Positions 63,028 through 64,000 of a DNA stretch of 64,000 nt are shown here, in pieces. The notes beneath the pieces are model-generated. The model was not told where the DNA came from, did not search any database, and saw only the letters and a program-made list of their open reading frames with translations. The translations under genes were made by a program, and so were the position numbers. Numbering within the stretch: position 1 is the stretch's first letter; each line of letters opens with the position of its first letter. The stretch spans positions 11,586,061-11,650,060 of the forward strand of contig CM046836.1 of assembly GCA_025618425.1 (NCBI GenBank). Reading direction: 5' to 3'. Source of the DNA: Heliocidaris tuberculata. Its lineage: Eukaryota; Echinodermata; Echinoidea; Camarodonta; Echinometridae.

Positions 63028-64000
63028 CATGATCAAGTCATCGCTGCCTTGGAATTAGCAGGGGGGGGGGGAGGAGGGCTTAAATTAAGGGTCAACAGTC
63101 AAAATTATAACTTTCCACATACACCATACACAACCATGAAAAACTTCTCAAAGTATGAACATCTATGATCATTCATTGAAAACTACTTTGTGCTCTAAAT
63201 GCAGAAGAAAGATTGGAAAACATATAACAAAACAAAACAAAACAAAAGCAAAGGAGATATATTTTTGTTTTTAACTTGCTTTACGATAATCGTTTTACAT
63301 GTATTACATTTAATTTCAAAAATTATATTCATTATATAAATGCACAATTTCACAATTTTTTGTAAAGTAATAACATGAAGAGTGAACAATCCGCCCTTTA
63401 AAAACCAGTCGACGTTGACTCTGTTTTAAAAAAAGTATATGAGTGTAATGCCCTTCTGGCTCTCAACAGACTACCCCCCCCCCCCCATAGGCTGTTACCC
63501 CCATTGTGATGACAAACTGAAATCATGAGAAAATCACTAGGATATTTGAGGGGGGGGGGGGTGGGATAGGAGGGACAGTTTTCCGTCCCCAAAAATTTCC
63601 AACCGAGAAGAGAAATATCTTACTTTTCAGTTAACCAACTGCCTGCCATGCCTCCGGGCAATTCGTGTATTTGGTGTATTCTGTATTAAACTTATGGGAA
63701 TGAGAGAGCTCGGTAGTCAGTAGGTTGAGTCGGGATATTGCATTGTATTATGATAAGAAACCAAATTTTAATTTTAAAAAAATGAAGAGAAGGGCAAATC
63801 ACCCCATATATGAAGCGCATCAGAGCAAAAAATTGTACGCCGTACCTACCACATGCCTACATCATTATTGAAGCGTTGTCTGAAAAACCCCTAAAACACA
63901 AAACACAAATATTCAGATTATGAATGCCTTATAGATAACACACCTGTCCAAAGACTGTCCATCATATCGAAAATCAAAATCATGAAAATTCACAAAGTAT
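63028..64000. other. Gene-free right edge with G-runs and (AAAAC)n
   Basis: G-runs near 63060 and 63551, a C-run near 63474-63486, and (AAAAC)n at 63228-63250. No exon recognised up to the window end. Confidence 0.45.

Overview
The window is animal nuclear DNA: AT-rich, very gene-poor, full of simple repeats and short non-autonomous transposons, with spliced genes whose introns follow GT..AG. The gene content (a PHF10/BAF45a-type chromatin gene and an HS3ST1-type heparan sulfate sulfotransferase), the 3'-end style of the non-LTR retrotransposon remnants, the frequent palindrome TAGGCCTA and the many poly(G)/poly(C) runs suggest a marine invertebrate deuterostome, most likely an echinoderm such as a sea urchin. 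The species is an inference, not something read directly.

Layout. 1-3388 (minus strand): four exons of a PHF10 homologue, running off the left edge. They hold an unusually long acidic N-terminus, a nuclear localisation cluster and the start of the SAY domain; splice phases agree across all three introns. One apparent frameshift lies in a GA tract near 2239-2245. 3389-18220: no recognisable gene; microsatellites, G-runs, a divergent tandem array (about 12010-12650) and a palindromic MITE (13961-14176). 18221-19334: a MITE, then a composite inverted repeat carrying two tRNA genes (anticodon TCT, tRNA-Glu-like body) with pol III terminators, ending in an (ATCTAT)n array. 19335-43295: no convincing gene; simple repeats, including about 420 bp of (GAA)n at 31235-31653, and several short TIR elements. 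43296-44090: a palindromic element with a second palindromic element nested in its right arm. 44090-58000: GA/CT-rich arrays, hAT-like and other MITEs, two dead non-LTR retrotransposon 3' fragments (49440-50372 and about 56095-57640), a third possible 3' tail, a tRNA-derived SINE (51303-51526) and a 162-bp-arm inverted repeat bounded by (TA)n.

58038-59563 (plus strand): the second protein-coding gene, an uninterrupted 378-codon type II membrane sulfotransferase of the heparan sulfate 3-O-sulfotransferase family, with a likely 5' UTR exon just upstream. The rest is (TTA)n, GA/G repeats and a hAT-type non-autonomous element at 62643-63019 with a perfect 8-bp target duplication.

The two protein genes are functionally unrelated (chromatin remodelling in the nucleus; Golgi glycosaminoglycan modification) and about 55 kb apart. 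I found no operon-like cluster, CRISPR array or bacterial feature. The most interesting material is the tRNA-bearing palindrome, the sulfotransferase with substituted PAPS-binding residues, the PHF10 N-terminus and its frameshift, and the layered short transposons.
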